DNA of 33,131 nucleotides from Chara braunii. Its lineage: Eukaryota; Streptophyta; Charophyceae; Charales; Characeae. The position numbers were made by a program, and so were the translations under genes. The notes beneath the pieces are model-generated. The model had not been told where the DNA came from. It was given only the letters and a program-made list of their open reading frames with translations, and ran no database searches. Below are positions 31,301-33,131 of the stretch, in pieces; within the stretch, counting starts at the first letter, position 1; the number at the start of each line of letters is the position of its first letter. Location of the stretch: contig BFEA01000610.1 in the NCBI GenBank assembly GCA_003427395.1, forward strand, positions 562,250-595,380, in the 5' to 3' direction.

Positions 31301-32400
31301 GCAGGCCGAAATTGGTAAAATTTTGGCCTGAGGCCCAAATCTTATTGTGCCGCACAGGCGCAGTCCCGCAGCGCCCCTGGATCTGTCCCGTGGGACCAGC
31401 ACCAGCCAGAGGGGAGAGAAGCAGAGTACTCCCTGCCTTAGCTATGGCTGCCCAGTCTTCCTTTTCGCGCTCCTCTGCAGATCTACAACTTCTCCTCCTT
31501 GCCTCAGGCAACTTCTCAGCAGCCCAGCAACACTCAAATGCACGTCACACAATGACAGCACGAATGCTTTGTGTGGCAGCTGGGGGCAGGTGTCTGTTTT
31601 ATAGTGGCTGAGGAAGGCTGGTCGTCACTCCAGCCCCCAGGCAAAATCGCGGGCTCACTGTGAGCCCTTGATCTGCCAAGATCCAGGGTTGGTTGTGGCA
31701 GCACCACAGCCACAGCCTTAGTGCAAGGCAGTTTCTTTAACTGCCCCATTTTATTTTTCCTTTTATTTTTCCCAGCTATCTCGGAATCTCACGAGATAGC
31801 TGGTCTCCTGCCATTTCCAAAAGTGTTTTTCTTTTATTTTTCTGATAAGGGGTTGGAGAGATACAACCCCTTACAGTTTGATGTATCTGGACCCTTTTCC
31901 CATGGCAGATACATCTAGGAAAAGGCTAGATATAGCCTTTTCCTTAGTGGCCCTTCAATTTCCAGGCTCCCTTCAAAAACGGGAGCCTGCCAGAAGCTGC
32001 CAGAGGTAGCACCACGTGAGGACAAGTGTTCTCACCCAAAAAGAAAAGAAAATTTAAGCTAATGTAACTGCATGTGCCTGGCCATTTCCTCGGGCAGGTT
32101 CATGCAGTTGCATGCAACAATCCCCCCCTCACTTTTCTCAGCCCTCCCCTGAAAACGGGGAGGGTAGTTGTCAGTTTGGGAGGAGAAGGAACTCCTCCTC
32201 CCAACTATCCCGTTTCTCCCTTTCACTCCCTCAGTCCCTTTCCCACACGCGCACGCTGTGAGCCGTGAGATCTGAGATCTCGCAGCCACATCCATCCTTC
32301 CAAAATTGAAGTGGGAGCCCTTCTTGCTCCCATACAGTCGAAAGACTGTTTTCTTTGGCCCACGAGGCAATTGTCTCGTTTCCATTTTGTTTCTTTTTCC

Positions 32401-32424
32401 TTTTTTTTTTTTTTTTTTTTTTTT
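32401..32424 (+). repeat. Poly-T run (24)
   Basis: Uninterrupted run of 24 T inside the hairpin region. Confidence 0.95.
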
Positions 32425-32666
32425 ACAGTTTTTTCAGTTCTTCCTCGTTTCAGCCCCCCCCCCGTTTTCCCAGTTTGGTCGAGCCTCAACGGCTCACGAA
32501 CGGGGAAGGGGGAAAAATCAACAACAACAAAAAAAAAACAAAGACTTACCTGAAGGACGTACCTCGCCACGCCATATAGGTAGATTCATTCGATTTTGTT
32601 CATCCTGTGGTTGGCTTCCTCGTCGAGGAGCCAACCTTAGGTAGATAGCTAGGTAGCTAGGCGGTC

Positions 32667-32733
<67 letters not shown>
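32667..32733 (+). repeat. CT dinucleotide array
   Basis: About 33 CT units, ending shortly before the hammerhead motif. Confidence 0.95.
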
Positions 32734-32737
<4 letters not shown>

Positions 32738-32772
32738 GGTCGTTATCGGCGCCAGAATCAGGCGCAAAAGCT

Positions 32773-32832
32773 GTTGTCCAGACTCTCGAAGCTCAGCCTC
32801 CTGATGAGTCGGTGAAACCCCGACGAAACAGT
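32773..32832 (+). ncRNA. Hammerhead ribozyme, type III-like, degenerate outer stems
   Basis: The invariant core is complete: CTGATGA (32801-32807), stem II GTCGG/CCGAC (32808-32812 with 32820-32824, 7-base loop TGAAACC), then GAAA (32825-32828). Stem III can form between GTTGT (32773-32777) and ACAGT (32828-32832) with two G-U pairs, placing the canonical GTC cleavage triplet at 32776-32778, self-cleavage after 32778. Stem I would pair CAGACT (32779-32784) with AGCCTC (32795-32800) with mismatches at 79/100 and 82/97 and a 10-base loop. An alternative closing helix is CAGACT with AGTCTG (32830-32835). Such ribozymes occur in retrozymes, Penelope-like elements and satellite DNAs. Activity is uncertain given the weak outer stems. 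Confidence 0.75.
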
Positions 32833-32868
32833 CTGTTCAGCCCGTTCTGCTGCTAGCTCGTAAAAAAA

Positions 32869-32912
32869 GAATCTAAAAAAAATCTAAATAAGAAAAATCT
32901 AAAAAAATAAAA
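32869..32912 (+). repeat. A-rich repeat of AATCTAAA
   Basis: AATCTAAA-type words repeat at least three times between A runs. On the minus strand they read as successive T-rich tracts followed by AG, directly downstream of a perfect AGGTAAGT donor (complement of 32916-32923). Confidence 0.7.
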
Positions 32913-33026
32913 TCAACTTACCTTAGAAACGGCTGCCCGTTTTCAACGGGCGCTGTATCTTTTCTGGGGACTTACAGTCCCCTATCGCATCTTCTTGTGC
33001 CATGTGGCGCGTTAGATCGTAGGGTG

Positions 33027-33068
33027 TTTTTTTTTTTTTTTTTTTTTTTTTGGGGGAAAAAAAAAAAA
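33027..33068. repeat. T25-G5-A12 homopolymer block
   Basis: 25 T, then 5 G, then 12 A. The T and A runs can fold back with the G run as loop. It abuts the last hairpin (33067-33090). Such a block is error-prone in short-read assembly. Confidence 0.9.
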
Positions 33069-33095
33069 CCGTTGGCTTTTGCCAACGGTTACAGC

Positions 33096-33131
33096 CTGTC
33101 TCTTATACACATCTAGATGTGTATAAGAGAC
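33096..33131. other. Illumina Nextera mate-pair junction adapter (artefact)
   Basis: 33096-33114 is CTGTCTCTTATACACATCT, the engineered Tn5 mosaic end used in Nextera kits. It is followed immediately by 17 of the 19 bases of its reverse complement to the last base. The head-to-head pair is the circularisation junction of mate-pair libraries. It is not genomic and marks the contig end. Confidence 0.97.

Larger units (their letters stand above)
31616..33090. repeat. Ladder of about 20 distinct short perfect hairpins
   Basis: Stems found by hand (left arm start to right arm end): 31616-31635, 31651-31667, 31691-31711, 31715-31729, 31727-31745, 31772-31803 (12 bp), 31846-31873 (10), 31880-31915 (10), 31917-31944 (12), 31963-31989 (9), 32016-32035, 32066-32109 (9, plus inner stem), 32142-32164 (8), 32165-32207, 32265-32283, 32311-32333 (8), 32334-32349 (6, GAAA loop), 32362-32379 (7), 32460-32505, 32609-32636 (12, one bulge), 32934-32952 (8), 32966-32982 (7), 33067-33090 (10, TTTT loop). 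The stems differ in sequence, so this is not one dispersed palindrome. T-rich linkers separate several. No protein gene is supported in the interval. Confidence 0.85.

Noticed and set aside
31020-31511. 150-codon minus-strand frame with an 18-residue repeat
   Set aside because: The repeat follows the 55-bp tandem DNA repeat and its irregular spacing would break the frame in related copies.
32059-32385. 108-codon minus-strand frame with ATG inside the hairpin ladder
   Set aside because: Composition follows the hairpins and T-rich linkers and no motif is seen; I do not call it a gene.
1-33131. CRISPR array, bacterial operons, rRNA
   Set aside because: No regular direct repeats with unique spacers, no Shine-Dalgarno-led gene clusters and no rRNA-like sequence were seen.

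Overview
This is eukaryotic, repeat-dominated, non-genic DNA. I see no intact host protein gene, no rRNA and no convincing tRNA. The organism cannot be named from the window. Long AAT/ATT microsatellites, CA and CT tracts and a ~15 kb LTR retrotransposon argue for a large, repeat-rich nuclear genome. The retrotransposon's primer-binding site matches a plant-type tRNA-Asp, while its reverse transcriptase (motif of the FxDDxPIKGP kind) resembles a Ty3/gypsy lineage best known from basidiomycete fungi. An alga or another non-animal eukaryote is my best guess, held weakly.

Layout. (1) 1-4699 is one large imperfect inverted repeat with arms of about 2.27 kb. The window starts inside the left arm, and a 71-bp tandem repeat sits at the hinge. 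(2) 4700-9900 is repeat-rich intergenic DNA: AAT arrays, CA arrays, a diverged duplicated segment (~6190 and ~7010), a ~200-bp tandem repeat (7205-7735) and several splice-site-like modules. (3) ~9918-25027 is a decayed Ty3/gypsy-type element on the + strand: 5' LTR, tRNA-Asp PBS, a long region (11565-16075) of unfamiliar and partly overlapping ORFs, Gag, protease, RT, RNase H, integrase, a 2.5 kb GC-rich tandem-repeat tail, and the 3' LTR. The LTRs differ at 25 of 780 hand-aligned positions. The pol frame carries about 20 in-frame stops but few frameshifts, and the RT active site reads FLDE instead of F/YxDD, so this copy is very probably dead. (4) 25028-31000 is mostly featureless, apart from a broken minus-strand coding relic (28668-29780) that looks like a distant relative of the element's unfamiliar 5' ORFs. 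(5) 31020-33095 is unusual: a degenerate ~55-bp tandem repeat, then about 20 different short perfect hairpins packed into 1.45 kb, plus a hammerhead ribozyme core (32773-32832). (6) The last 36 bases are an Illumina Nextera mate-pair junction adapter, i.e. an assembly artefact.

The candidates for something new are the hairpin ladder with its hammerhead ribozyme, and the unfamiliar multi-ORF module upstream of Gag, including its tandem paralogous ORFs and its apparent relative on the other strand.
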